From contig JAUIMM010000643.1 of assembly GCA_031769625.1 (NCBI GenBank), forward strand, positions 2,297,501-2,361,500: a stretch of 64,000 nucleotides of DNA, given 5' to 3'. Shown one piece after another: positions 12,207 to 24,219 of the stretch (positions are counted from its first letter, which is position 1; every line of letters begins with the position of its first letter). Position numbers and translations under genes: made by a program. The notes under the pieces are model-generated. The model had not been told where the DNA came from. It searched no databases and saw only the letters and a program-made list of their open reading frames with translations. Source of the DNA: Taudactylus pleione. Its lineage: Eukaryota; Chordata; Amphibia; Anura; Myobatrachidae.

Positions 12207-15200
12207 GAATCCACAGAGGGGGTTAACTTACATATGACCCATTTGTAATTGGCCTTGCCCAACAAAGTTTTGGGCATAAAATAGGGCATTAAAGTGGGCA
12301 TAGGCACCAATTAATACATTTGAATAAGTAGCTGTAATTGTGCAAGGGTAATTAGCCTTGGGCATTGAATTTTACACTTGGAACTCACACAGTGGGGTTA
12401 TTTACATATTATCCACTTGCAATTGGCCTAGCCCAACAAGGTTTTGGGTATGAAATTGGGTGGTAAAGTGGGCAGAGGAACCAGATTTTCTATATTTGAA
12501 TAAGTAGATGTAGTTGTGCAAGGGTTAAATAGCCTTGGGCAACAATTGTTAAACTTGGAATCCACAGAGGGGGTTAACTAATATATAACCCACATGCAAT
12601 TTTTCTTGCCCAACAAGGTTTTGGGCATGAAATATGGTGGTAATTTAGACACAAACACCAGATTTTTATATATTTAAATAAGTAGCTGTAGTTGTGCAAG
12701 GGTTAAATAGCTTTAGACAACAAATTTGACACTTGGAATCCACAGAGCGGGTTAACTTACATATGACCCATGTGTAATTGGCCTTGCCCAACAAAGTTTT
12801 GGGAATAAAATAGGGCATTACAGTGGGCATAGGCACCAATTTACATTTGAATAAGTAGCTGTAGTTGTGCGAGGGTTAAATAGCCTTTAGCAACAAATAT
12901 GACACTTCGAACTCACAGAGTGGGGTCATTTACATATGACCCACTTGCAATTGGCCTTGCACAACAAAGTTTTGGGAATTAAAGTGGGCATAGGCACCAA
13001 TTAATACATTTCAATAAGTAGCTGTAGTAAGGGTAAGTAGCCTTGGGCATTGAATGTGACACTTGGAACTCACACAGAGGGGTCTTCAAAGGTTTTGGGC
13101 ATGAAATAGGGCATTAAAGTGGGCACAGGGACATTTTTTATATTTGAATAAGTAGCTGTAGTTGTGCAAGGGTTAAATAGCCTTGGGCAACAAATTTGAC
13201 ATTTGCAACCTATAGAGGGGGGTCACTTATATATGACCCAATAATATTTTGCCTGGCCCAACAAGGTTTTGGGCATGAGGTATGCTGGCAAAGTGGGCAA
13301 AGGAGCAAAATGTATTGATTTGAATAAGTAGTTTTAGTTTGCAAGGGTTAAATAGCATTGGGCCACAATTTACACGTGAAACAAACAAAGATGAGTCACT
13401 TACATTTGATCAACTATTATTTTGCCTGGCCCAAAAAGGTTTTGGGCATAAAATAGGCTGGCAAAGTAGACACTGGTACAAATTGTATTCATTTGAATAA
13501 GTAGCTGTAGTGTAGCAAGGGTTAAATAACCTTGGGCAACAAATTTGGCCTTTGCAACCTATAGAGGGGGTCACTTACATAAGAACCAATTGTATATTGC
13601 CTTTCCCAACAAAGTTTTGGGCATGAAATAAGTTGGCGAAGTTGGCACAGGCACCAAATTATACTATTTTGAATAAGTAGCTGTAAACTTAAAAGGGTTA
13701 AATAGCCTTGGGCTACACATTTGATACCTCCAACCAACATAGAAGGGTCACTTACATACGAGCCACTTGAAAATTGCATGACCCAACAAGGTTTTGGGCA
13801 TAAAATAGGCTGGCAAAGTGGACACTTGTACAAATTGTATTCATTTGAATAAGTAGCTGTAGTGTAGTAAGGGTTGAATAACCTTGGGCCACAAATGTGA
13901 CCTTTGCACCCTATAGAGGTGACCCCACTTACATAAGAACCATTTGTATATTGCCTTTCCCAACAAGGTTTTGGGCATGAATTAGGCTGGCAAAGTGGGC
14001 AAAGGAGCAAAATGTATTGATTTGAATAAGTAGTTTTAGTTTGCAAGGGTTAAATAGCATTGGGCCACAATTTACACGTGAAACAAACAAAGATGAGTCA
14101 CTTACATTTGATCAACTATTATTTTGCCTGGCCCAAAAAGGTTTTGGGCATAAAATAGGCTGGCAAAGTGGACACTGGTACAAATTGTATTCATTTGAAT
14201 AAGTAGCTGTAGTGTAGCAAGGGTTAAATAACCTTGGGCAACAAATTTGGCCTTTGCAACCTATAGAGGGGGTCACTTACATAAGAACCAATTGTATATT
14301 GCCTTTCCCAACAAAGTTTTGGGCATGAAATAAGTTGGCGAAGTTGGCACAGGCACCAAATTATACTATTTTGAATAAGTAGCTGTAAACTTAAAAGGGT
14401 TAATTAGCCTTGGGCTACACATTTGATACCTCCAACCAACATAGAAGGGTCACTTACATACGAGCCACTTGAAAATTGCATGACCCAACAAGGTTTTGGG
14501 CATAAAATAGGCTGGCAAAGTGGACACTTGTACAAATTGTATTCATTTGAATAAGTAGCTGTAGTGTAGTAAGGGTTGAATAACCTTGGGCCACAAATGT
14601 GACCTTTGCACCCTATAGAGGTGACCCCACTTACATAAGAACCATTTGTATATTGCCTTTCCCAACAAGGTTTTGGGCATGAATTAGGCTGGCAAAGTGG
14701 GCAAAGGAGCAAAATGTATTGATTTGAATAAGTAGCTTTAGTTTTGCAAGAGTTAAATAGCCTTGAGCCACAAATTTGAGACTTCCAACCAAAAGAGGGG
14801 GGTCACTTACATATGACCCACTTATATTTTGCATGGCCCAACAAGTATTTGGGCATGATATAGGCTGGCAAAATGGGCAAAAGTACAAATTGTATTAATC
14901 TGAATATGCACATGTAGTGTTGCAAGGGTTAAATAGCCTTGTGCCACAAATTTGACATTTGCAACCAACAGAGGGGGGTCACTTACATATGAACCACTTG
15001 TATTTTGCCTGGCCAAAAAAAGGTTTTGGGTATGAAATAGGCTGGCAAAGTGGGCACAGCTGCAGATTGTATTGATTTGAATAAATAGCTGTAGTTTTGC
15101 AAGACTTCAGTAGCCTTGGGCCTCAAATTTGACACTTGCAACCAACAGAGGGTGGTCACTTACATATGACCCATTTATATTTTGCCTGGCCCAACATGGT

Positions 15201-15788
15201 TTTGGGCACAAATTTGGCTGGCAAAGTAGCAAAGGTGCAAAATTTATTGATTTTAATAAGTAGCTCTAGTTTTGCAAGGGTTAAATAGCATTGGGCCACA
15301 ATTTACACTTGAAACAAACAGAGAAGGGTCACTTACATATGTTCAACTATTATTTTGCCTGGCCCAAAAAGGTTTTGGCCATAAAATAGGCTGGCAAAGT
15401 AGACACTGGTACAAATTGTATTCATTTGAATAAGTAGCTGTAGTGTAGCAAGGGTTAAATAACCTTGGGCAACAAATTTGGCTTTTGCAACCTATAGAGG
15501 GGGTCACTTACATAAGAACCATTTGTATATTGCCTTTCCCAACAAAGTTTTGGGCATGAAATAAGTTGGCGAAGTTGGCACAGGCACCAAATTATACAAC
15601 TTTGAATAAGTAACTGTAAAGTTAAAAGGGTTAAATAGCCTTGGGCCACAAATTTAACCCCTCCAACCAACATGGAAGGGTCACTTACATATGAACCACT
15701 TATATTTTGCCTGGCCCAACAAGGTTTTGGGCACGAATTAGGCTGGTAAAGTTGGCAAAGGAGCAAAATGTATTGATTTGAATAAGTA
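12207..15788 (+). repeat. ~175-bp satellite array, first block (copy 1)
   Basis: The tandem monomer is about 175 bp; successive TTGAATAAGTAGCTGTAG motifs are spaced about 163-178 bp. Other landmarks are GCAAGGGTTAAATAGCC, CCCAACAAGGTTTTGGGC and GTCACTTACATATGACCC. Monomers at 12207-13100 form a subfamily (AATTGGCCTTGCCCAAC) distinct from those that follow (TTTTGCCTGGCCCAAC). The segment at 13301-14002 is repeated at 14003-14704, an extra four-monomer block absent from copy 2. Long minus-strand frames rich in Cys-Pro are satellite read-through, not genes. Confidence 0.95.
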
Positions 15789-16055
15789 CAGATCTGCCCA
15801 GCTATTTTGTTGCTCATGGCGTGGCGTGAGTCGCGCCATGGACTTGTGGCGTGGCGTGCAGGCCTCTGAGTCGCGCCATGGACTTGTGGAATACTGTGGT
15901 ATTCTTCAACGAAGGATATGCTACGGCATGTAATTCAGTGCTTAACCGCTGGGTGGCGAGTGCTCCACTTTTGTAATTGCATGTAATACAGTGCTTAACT
16001 GCTGGGTGGCGAGTGCTCCACTGTTGTAATTTGTACTGAATGCCTTGTACAGAAT

Positions 16056-17373
16056 GCACACTAAGTACGGTAGTAGTGGGATCTGTATGAGAGAGAGCTC
16101 TCTGTATTACACGTTTGGCGCTATGGTGGCTGTCAGCCATCTGCGATGGATTAGAAATGGAGGGGGGTACAATGGGATCTGTGGCGCCAAACCATACGCC
16201 ATGTAGCGCTATGCCATCACAGAGCATGCGCAGTTGGCTGTATTACTGCAGCCGGTACAGTACTGTATGCTGTTGAATTTCCATCTCTGGCGGGCGCATG
16301 CCCAGTAGGAGGGTTGCGATGGGATTTCTGGCGCATGTCCAGTGGGGACGAGAGTCATACACAGTGCGCATCAGGTCCCTTCCCCCAAAGCAAGCAAGAG
16401 CCTCACCTTACCATAATAAAGGAAGCTTTGTTAATCCATTTACTGTAAGCAGTCAGCTCTGCCCTAGTGTCCTGAAAAGTGCTACGAATTGTGACCATTG
16501 CTAAGGACACCATCCCCCGTCTGCTAGGACAACTAGTGTGCCGCTATGAATGTGCCTGTACTGAATATTAAAAACTGACGATGCCGTTGAATTTTGCACC
16601 ACAGAATAGTGATTTTATAACTGCAGAAACTGTTAGTGAATCTACTGTCTAGAATGAGAGACAGGGCTCTGTATCACAAACTGTGCGCTCAAAAAGCAAA
16701 ATGCAAACATGCGACAGCGTAGATGCGGTATCAGCCTTATGCACCATGGCTATGTCCCTTGGACTGTGTCTGAGAGTAGTTTCCGACTGTGAGAGAGCGC
16801 TCTGTGTTCAAAGCTGACAGTGCGTTTGAAGCGCAAAATAGCGTTGCACAGCAAACTTATGACATTGGTGATGCTGCTCCGACCATGCACACTAAGTACG
16901 GTAGTAGTGGGATCTGTATGAGAGAGAGCTCTCTTTATTACACGTTTGGCGCTATGGTGGCTGTCAGCCATCTGCGATGGATTAGAAATGGAGGGGGGTA
17001 CAATGGGATCTGTGGCGCCAAGCCATACGCCATGTAGCGCTATGCTATCACTGAGCATGCGCAGTTTTCTGTATTACTGCAGTCGGTACAGTACTGTATG
17101 CTGTTGAATTTCCATCTCTGGCGGGCGCATGCCCAGTAGGAGGGTTGCGATGGGATTTTTGGCGCATGCCCAGTGGGGCCGAGAGTCATACACAGTGCGC
17201 ATCAGGTCCCTTCCCCCAAAGCAAGCAAGAGCCTCACCTTACCATAATAAAGGAAGCTTTGTTAATCCATTTACTGTAAGCAGTGAGCTCTGCCCTAGTG
17301 TCCTGAAAAATGCTACGGATTGTGACCATTGCTAAGGACACCATCCCCCGTCTGCTAGGACAACTAGTGTGCC
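16056..17373 (+). repeat. Internal direct duplication in the 9.8-kb element, copy 1
   Basis: Bases 16056-16542 and 16887-17373 (487 bp each, 831 bp apart) are nearly identical. Homology continues a little further after each (GAATAGTGATTT, TCTACTGTCTAGAATGAGAG), so this is a tandem duplication whose spacer has diverged. It lies upstream of the Myb-like gene and may be a duplicated promoter region, but no core promoter was identified. Confidence 0.85.
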
Positions 17374-17669
17374 ACAGAATAGTGATTTCATAACTGCAGA
17401 AACTGCTAGTGAATCTACTGTCTAGAATGAGAGACAGGGCTGACGGTGCTGTGTATAGCATTACACCACAAACTTGTGACAATGTAGTGATAGTGATTTC
17501 ATGACTTTAGAAACTTTTCAATCCCGTGATGCCCACACTACTTTGCCACTACGGTTATGACTACATTACAGTGCACCACAGACGCCTGCCGTAACTAGTG
17601 AATTAGTGTCGACGTGCGTCGTGCGATGTACGGCGTGCGATGTACCACGTGCGTCACTGGCTAGTGAAA

Positions 17670-19066
17670 ATGCCTTCTATGAGGGCAAGACGCTACTCGT
17701 CCGGCGAGCTCTTTGTCTTGGTGAAGTGGTGGGACCAAGCGTTCCCCACAAACCAAGAGAAAGAGCTCGCCTATAGAAGCACGAGCAGAGAAATCTATCG
17801 CCTATATGGCGTACGGCGAAAAGTACGCTCACTCCAGCACAGGTGGTCGGACCTGCTGAGGAGGGACAGGCCTCGCCTAGAGCGAATTCGGAGGCGAATA
17901 ATTCGAAATAAGTACAGCATTGCTGTATAATCACATGAAATACAGTATACTGTACAATAACGAATACAGTACAATGCACGACTCTGACATACTCTACATT
18001 ACTGTACACTGCACTGTAGGGTGTTGGATACTACAGTATCTGACGATGACTGACAGTTGTTAACACATACTGACATGACTGGCAGACATTTGATTGACAG
18101 GCTGATTAAATCTACAGTACTGTACATGGACTAAAGGGTTACACACTATTGGTCGACATGGCTTGTTTGATTAATAAATTAGTAACAAAAGGCAAGTTGC
18201 TTGATCCACCATTCTAATGTCTGTCGACCAAATCTATGTTAACCTACAGTACTGTACACACTATTTTTCTGTGCTGGGCCTGCCCCCTTTGTCTGACATT
18301 ATTACTGTACGTCATGGACAGATTCAGGGGTCTCCAATCAGCTCCCAACTGTCATCTCACAGGCTGTGTTTGAAAAATGAAATTTGGGAGCTTATTGGCT
18401 GGTATCTTATCACTTCTCACTCTGTGCCCCATTTACAAACGAAGGCAAATACCAGGGGGAATTTTCGTTTGGTATCACTGTGATACAAACGAAAATTCCA
18501 CTGGTACTGTATTTATTAATACCGTACTTACCCCTCCGGCGAGGTCTCGCAAAGTCCTCAGCGGGGTCCTCCGCTGGGTTCGGGCTCCAGTGTCATGCGC
18601 ATGTGCCATCTTGTACAGCTCGTGGGGTGGCGACAGTGCCACCCACATAGCCTATGTGTGACGTTGCACCACTTGCTCATACAGTACTTTACTGGACTGT
18701 ATATTTTTTTATATACAGTACAGTACAGTACCATACTCTTTTATGTTGGGCCCAATGCCAGCTTCACAGACTACAGTAGTTTTTCTACTACAGTGTACTG
18801 TATTGGTTTGTATTTTAATCAATAGCTAATTCCCTAAGGCCATCTACAGTACTGTACCGTAATCCCTTTCCAATTTGGAATAGAGGTCTGAACTCTTGTT
18901 TTCAAATTCTCCTTAATGACGACATGTATTTTTCCCCACAGGGCGAGAAGCCCCCCCTGCCCCGGCAGCGCCACCACCGCCGCCACCACCACCACCACCA
19001 CCGGCAGCAGTCGGGCCCAGTGGGCTGAATTTTCGGAGTAAGTACAGTACACACTACTCTACACTG

Positions 19067-19119
<53 letters not shown>

Positions 19120-20637
19120 GTGTGTTTGTTTTTGGTGTTATGGAGACTCTGGTCAAAATTTGTACAGTTTATTTGTTTAAAAATGGTTTTGAGGGAAACT
19201 GACAGTACAGTGTTATTTTTCCACAGTCCTACCTCCACGACCACCAGCACCTTCTGCAGCCTCCTCAAATGACAGTGGTAATGATTACAACAGTTACAGT
19301 ATGGACACAATAGTGTAATGCTACTGCCTTTTTGATTTTTTGTATAATATTTTTTTTCTTATACTGTACACACAGACAGACTCGTCATTGATGAGGAGGC
19401 TGCATGAAGCCCCATGCTCTGTAAGTACAGTACACCACATTGTTTTCTACAGCACTGTATATCTCTCCTTTTCTTCCCTTGTCAGTGTCTCTCTACCTAC
19501 GGTATCTCTTTCTCTCTCTCTCTCTTTATCCCTCTCTCTCTTTCTCAGTGTCTCTCTTTTCTGTACTAGTGTAATAGTAACATTATTTTTTTTCAACAGT
19601 ATCAGCAACGGAAGCCTACATTCCCGGGCCCAGTGGCCTCATCTGGCCGCGTAAGTACACTACACCACATTTTTTTCTACAGTACTGTATCTCTCTCTCT
19701 CTCTTTATCTCTCTCTCTGTTTCTCTCTCTCTCTCTCTTTCTCTCCCTCTTTCTTTCTCTTTATATTTCTCTCTCTTTAATTTTCCTCTCTCTCTCTCTT
19801 TTTCGCTCTCTTTCCCTGTTTTTCTCTTTCTTTTTCTCTCTCTCTCTCTTTCTGTCCCTGTCTCCCTCTGTTTCTCTCTCTCTCTCTTAAAACATCTCCA
19901 ACGCCTTCTCCTTACACAATAATTGTTTCTGTCATTGTGTATTTTAGTTGAAGACATTGAAGTGCCTCAGCCCTCCCCAGGGCAAGATGAGGACCCAGAC
20001 TCCCCTCCCCAGCCAAGTAAGTACTGTATACAGTTTTACACTGTAGGACATTTTGTATTAATAATGTAATACCATGTAAGTACAGTACTGTAAATCTCTG
20101 CTTTATTTCCCTAGTCTCTCTCTCTTTCTCCCTCTCTCTCTTTCTTTCTCTTTCCCCCTCTTTCTCTCCCTCCCTCTTTCTCTCTCTCTTTTTCTCTCTC
20201 TCTCTCTCTCTTTCTCTCTCTTTACATGTTTTTTCCCACAGTTACAGAGACCATACCCCCAGCTGGCCCCAGCGAGAGTCTGCGTAAGTACAGTACTGTA
20301 CACTACAGTACATTGTTCTCTCTCTCTCTTTTTCTCTTTCTCTCTCTTGCTTTTTCTTTCTCTGTCTCTTTCTCTCTCCCTCTCTCTCTTTCTTTCTCTC
20401 TCCCCCTCTATCTCTCTTTCTCTCTACCTCTTTCTTTCTCTCCTTCACTCTCCCCCCTCTCTCTCTCTTTATCTCTGTCTTTCTTTCTCTTTTTCTCTCT
20501 CTCTTTTTCTTTCTCTGTCTCTTTCTCTCTTTTTGTCTCTCTCTTTTTCTCTCTCCCATTCTTTCTCTTTCTCTATTTCTCTATCCCTCTCTCTCCATCT
20601 ATCTTTCTCTTTCTCTCTCTCTGTTTCTCCCTCTCCT

Positions 20638-20673
<36 letters not shown>

Positions 20674-23600
20674 CTCTCTCTTTCTCTCTCTCTTTCTCCC
20701 TCTCTTTCTTTCTCCTCTTTCTTTCTCTCCCTCCCTGTCTTTCTTTCTCTCCCTCCCTCTCCCTCTGTCTCTCCCTTTCTCTCTTTCTTTATCCCTCTCT
20801 CCCCCTCTATCTTTCTCTTTCTCTCTCTCTCTCTCTCCCTCTCCTTTGTTTCTCTCTCTCTCTTTTTTTTTCTCTCTTTCTCTCTCCCTCTCTTTTTTTT
20901 CTCTCCCTCCCTCTCTTTCTTTCTCTCCCTCCCTCTCCCTCTCCCTCTGTCTCTCCCTCTCTCTCTCCCTCCCTTTCTCTCTTTTTTTTCTCTGTCGTGT
21001 GTTTTCATAAATTTTTTGACTTGTCAACATTTGTTTTTCTTTGACACACAGATGACTGCTTTATCGTGGAGGCAGGCAGCAGCCCTGCCCCGATCTGTAA
21101 GTACAGTAGTGTACTGTACATTACATTGTTCTACCACTATATACTTACTGTCTCTCTCTATCTCTCCATGCATCTCCAACCTCTTCTCAATACACACTAA
21201 TTATTTCTCTCCTTGTGTTTTTCTTATTTTCCAGTACTGTACAGTATGTTTCGGTGACCTGTCTTTAGGTGCATACACACTAGACGATTTGGATGAACGC
21301 TAACAATATTGTTCAATGATATAGTACAGTACATTATACAGTGTTGTTCATATCATCTAGTGTGTACTGTATGCAGTAAATCACCAAGGATGCGTGTGCG
21401 ACATTTTTCCATATTGTTTTCATGCAAAATGACAATTTTTTTTTACCCACAGTGCAAGGCACAGAAGGGCACCAGCCTCCCAGGGATGACTGGAAAAGGA
21501 GGCAATCAATTTTGTGTAAGTACTGTACCGTCCACTACTGTACATTGTCTTCTACTGTATCTCACTCCTTTTTTTTACGTTCACAGTGTCTCTCTCTCCC
21601 TCCCGTACTACAAAGACCCATCTCACTTGCTCCGGTGCTCGCGTGCGCACTGCCGGACAATCGACCCGGTTGCGCGCGGATCTGAATCAGGCCCTACTGT
21701 AATTCTTTCTCTACTGTACTTGTATAACAGGAACATTCTTTTTTTTCCCACCACAGTTCTGCAACAAGGAAAGCCTCGGCGCCAGTCCCCCACTGACCCA
21801 AAATAGGGTTTTTGCCCGGGTAAGTACTGTACCTTACACTACTACAGTATACAGTACTATAAATTGTCTTCTACTGTATCACTCTCTTTTTTTGTGTGTT
21901 TGTATTGGTGTTATGTACAGTATGGAGGTGTTATTTTTTCTACCGTATAATCGTTTTTTCTTAAACACACAGTAAAAAAATTAAAACAGGAGCAGCCGGA
22001 GCCACAGCTCCCTGGCCTCTGTATGCGTAAGTAGAGTACTGTATCTTTTTCTGTCTCTCTCCCTCTCTCTGTCTTTCTCTCTCCCTCTCCCCCCCCTCCT
22101 TCCCCCCCTTCCTTTCTCTTTTTCCCTCTCTCTTTCTCTCTCCCTCTCTGTCTCTCCCTCCCTCTCTCTTTTTCATGGTTTTGATGGAAACTGTTCTTTT
22201 TCCACAGTCCTACCACCACCAACGGCGGCAGCGGCAGCGGAGGCACCACCACCACCAACGGCGGCAGCGGAGGTGGAGGCACCACCACCACCAATGGTGG
22301 CAGCGGCGGCACCACCACCCTCCAGTGGCATTTACATGCCGCGTAAGTGCAGTACACCACATTCTTTTCTACAGCACTGTATCGCTATCCTTTTTTACCC
22401 TTGTCAGTCTCTCTCTCTCTCTCTCACTCTCCCCCATCCCTCTGTCTGTGTTTGTTTTTGTTGTTATGGAGGCTCTGTTCAAGATTTATGGTGCGTACAC
22501 ACTGGGCGATAAAGTGGACGACTCAGGGAGCATATCGTGTAGTGTTTACGCACCATTACACAGTTTATTTGTTTCCAAATGGTTTTGATGGAAACTGTTC
22601 TTTTTCCACAGTCCTACCACCACCAATGGCGGCAGCGGCAGCGGAGGTACCACCACCACCAATGGCGGCAGTGGAGGTACCACCACCAATGGCGGCAGCG
22701 GCGGCACCACCACCCTCCAGTGGCGTTTCCATGCCGCATAAGTGCAGTACACCACATTCTTTTCTACAGCACTGTATCGCTATCCTTTTTTACCCTTGTC
22801 AGTCTCTCTCTCTCTCTCTCTCCTTCTTTCCCCCCTCCCTCTGTCTGTGTTTGTTTTTGTTGTTATGGAGGCTCTGTTCAAGATTTATGGTGCGTACACA
22901 CTGGGCGATAAAGTGGACGACTCAGGGAGCATATCGTGTATTGTGTACGCACCATTATACAGTTTATTTGTTTCCAAATGGTTTTGATGGAAACTGTTCT
23001 TTTTCCACAGTCACACCACCACCAACGGCAGCGGCACCACCACCATTTTCCACATTTAGAACGCGGCTTGCCGCCCTGAGTAAGTACCGTGCACTACTGT
23101 ACTGTACATTGTGCCCTCCTTTTTACAGTGCCTCTCTCTTCCTCCTGTACTCCAAAGACCCATCTCCAACCTCTTCTCCTTACACACTAATTGTTTCTGT
23201 ACTTGTGTAACAGGAATATTTTTTTTTCCCCACAGTGCGGGAACGTGGAAGGCCACAGCCCCCCACCAGCCAGTTGCCAGAACCTGGGCCAAGCAGGCCT
23301 CACAGGCCGTGTAAGTACTGTACCCTACACAACTGTACAGTATATTGTCTTCTTCTGTACTGTCTCTCTCTCCTTTTTTTTGTTTTCACAGTGTCTCTTT
23401 CTCTCTCTTCTTTACTACAAAGACGCATCTCCAACCTCTTCTCCTTACAGACTTTGTATATATATATATTTTTTTTTATAAAGGACATTACTCTAAAGGT
23501 GCCCATCCACTTAAAGATACCGGTATGACAACCACTGCATGATTACGACATTGTAATCATGCAGTTGTTTGTCAGTACAGTAAGTGATGAGCCTACTCTG

Positions 23601-24219
23601 AACAAGCACTTGTTCAGTGCAGGGTCATCATTCATTTGCAAACATGTTTTGCAGATACTGTACAGTAATAGTCATTAAATTGTGGGAGGTTACTGTACTG
23701 TATCTGCACCGCACCAAAAGTATCCCTCTGTCTGCCAGCTTCAGTCAGTATAATCACCTTTGGTGTAGCAATGTTTACACTGTATAGTACTTTTCCTGCA
23801 TTGTACCGTACTGTAGCCATTGTATTGTTCTGTTTGTTTATGTACTGTACAGTACTTTGTTAGGAGCTACAGTAGCCAAACCATTTACAGTAGCACCATA
23901 CCATACAAAGGTAAATACAGCACTGTTAATGTGAATATATTTTTTTCCAATACAGTCTTCAGTCATGGACCCTCAGGGAGGCAGGGACCCCAAGGGAGGC
24001 AGGGACCACGCCTGACTCGAGGTAGAGTACAGTATTTACGTTAGTGTCAAGATTGTACAATATTGTATATTAGTGTTGTAATACTGTACCCTTTTTTTTC
24101 TCTCCACAGAACAAATTATGTTCTTTTTAGGCCTGTACCGGCAGATGGCCCACCACCTGGTGGATCTTTTTTTTAATTTTTTGGTCACCTTATTTTTGTT
24201 TATTTATGATTTTTATTAA
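17670..24219 (+). CDS. Myb/SANT-like, Pro/Ala-rich transposon gene, 17 phase-1 exons (copy 1; two internal stops)
   Basis: Exons read by eye: 17670-17907, 18942-19037, 19227-19277, 19376-19420, 19600-19650, 19948-20016, 20242-20283, 21052-21096, 21453-21515, 21757-21819, 21973-22026, 22208-22342, 22612-22737, 23011-23079, 23236-23310, 23956-24021, 24110-24219. Most donors read GTAAGTAC or similar and acceptors follow pyrimidine runs. Every intron is phase 1 and the total is 1398 nt (465 residues plus stop). Exon 1 encodes a Myb/SANT-like domain (RYSSGELFVLVKWW, then LQHRWSDLLRRDRPRL). Later exons are Pro/Ala-rich; the last encodes a hydrophobic tail (YRQMAHHLVDLFF). ATTAAA at 24215-24220 overlaps the stop. 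Stops TGA (19405-19407) and TAG (21804-21806), and AT instead of GT at the donors after exons 1 and 13, suggest decay; skipping the two stop exons would keep frame. An upstream in-frame ATG is at 17640. Confidence 0.65.
19069..19115. repeat. (TC)n microsatellite, copy 1
   Basis: A nearly pure TC run follows the exon 2 donor. It is about 47 bp here and about 24 bp longer in copy 2, so it is unstable since the duplication. Confidence 0.9.
20316..20994. repeat. ~680-bp polypyrimidine tract in intron 7 (copy 1)
   Basis: The plus strand is almost entirely C and T (TCTC, TTTC and CCCTC mixtures) with only scattered purines. Shorter tracts of the same kind lie at about 19685-19889 and 20105-20225. 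Such homopurine-homopyrimidine DNA can form triplex structures and yields long spurious Ser/Leu/Phe or Arg/Glu frames. Confidence 0.92.
21268..21375. repeat. Imperfect inverted repeat (diverged hairpin element), copy 1
   Basis: TGCATACACACTAGACGAT on the left is mirrored by ATCATCTAGTGTGTACTGTA on the right. It lies in the intron between exons 8 and 9 and resembles the 65-bp hairpins at 22490 and 22889. Confidence 0.55.
22490..22554. mobile_element. 65-bp hairpin MITE-like element in intron 12, copy 1
   Basis: The ends GGTGCGTACACACT and AGTGTTTACGCACC are inverted repeats. The size and termini fit a tiny MITE; the target-site duplication is unclear. The same hairpin is present in the next intron because the exon-intron block is duplicated. 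Confidence 0.6.
22889..22953. mobile_element. 65-bp hairpin MITE-like element in intron 13, copy 1
   Basis: This is the duplicated partner of 22490-22554, about 400 bp downstream, with the same inverted ends. It was carried along by the exon 12/13 duplication. Confidence 0.6.

Noticed and set aside
13522..15817. Minus-strand ORFs rich in CLCPLCQP, CPKPCWA and GSYVSDP motifs (also 25600-30140, 47368-48781, 59632-63927)
   Set aside because: They are read-through of the ~175-bp satellite. The frame changes from monomer to monomer because the monomer is not a multiple of three, and they have no start or promoter context.
19616..21044. Long Ser/Leu/Phe and Arg/Glu/Lys repeat proteins on the two strands
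   Set aside because: Translations of the TC-rich polypyrimidine tracts in introns; low complexity in every frame.
21237..21303. Possible extra exon after TTTTCTTATTTTCCAG
   Set aside because: It has no matching donor and its sequence is part of a diverged inverted-repeat element; including it would break the uniform phase-1 frame.
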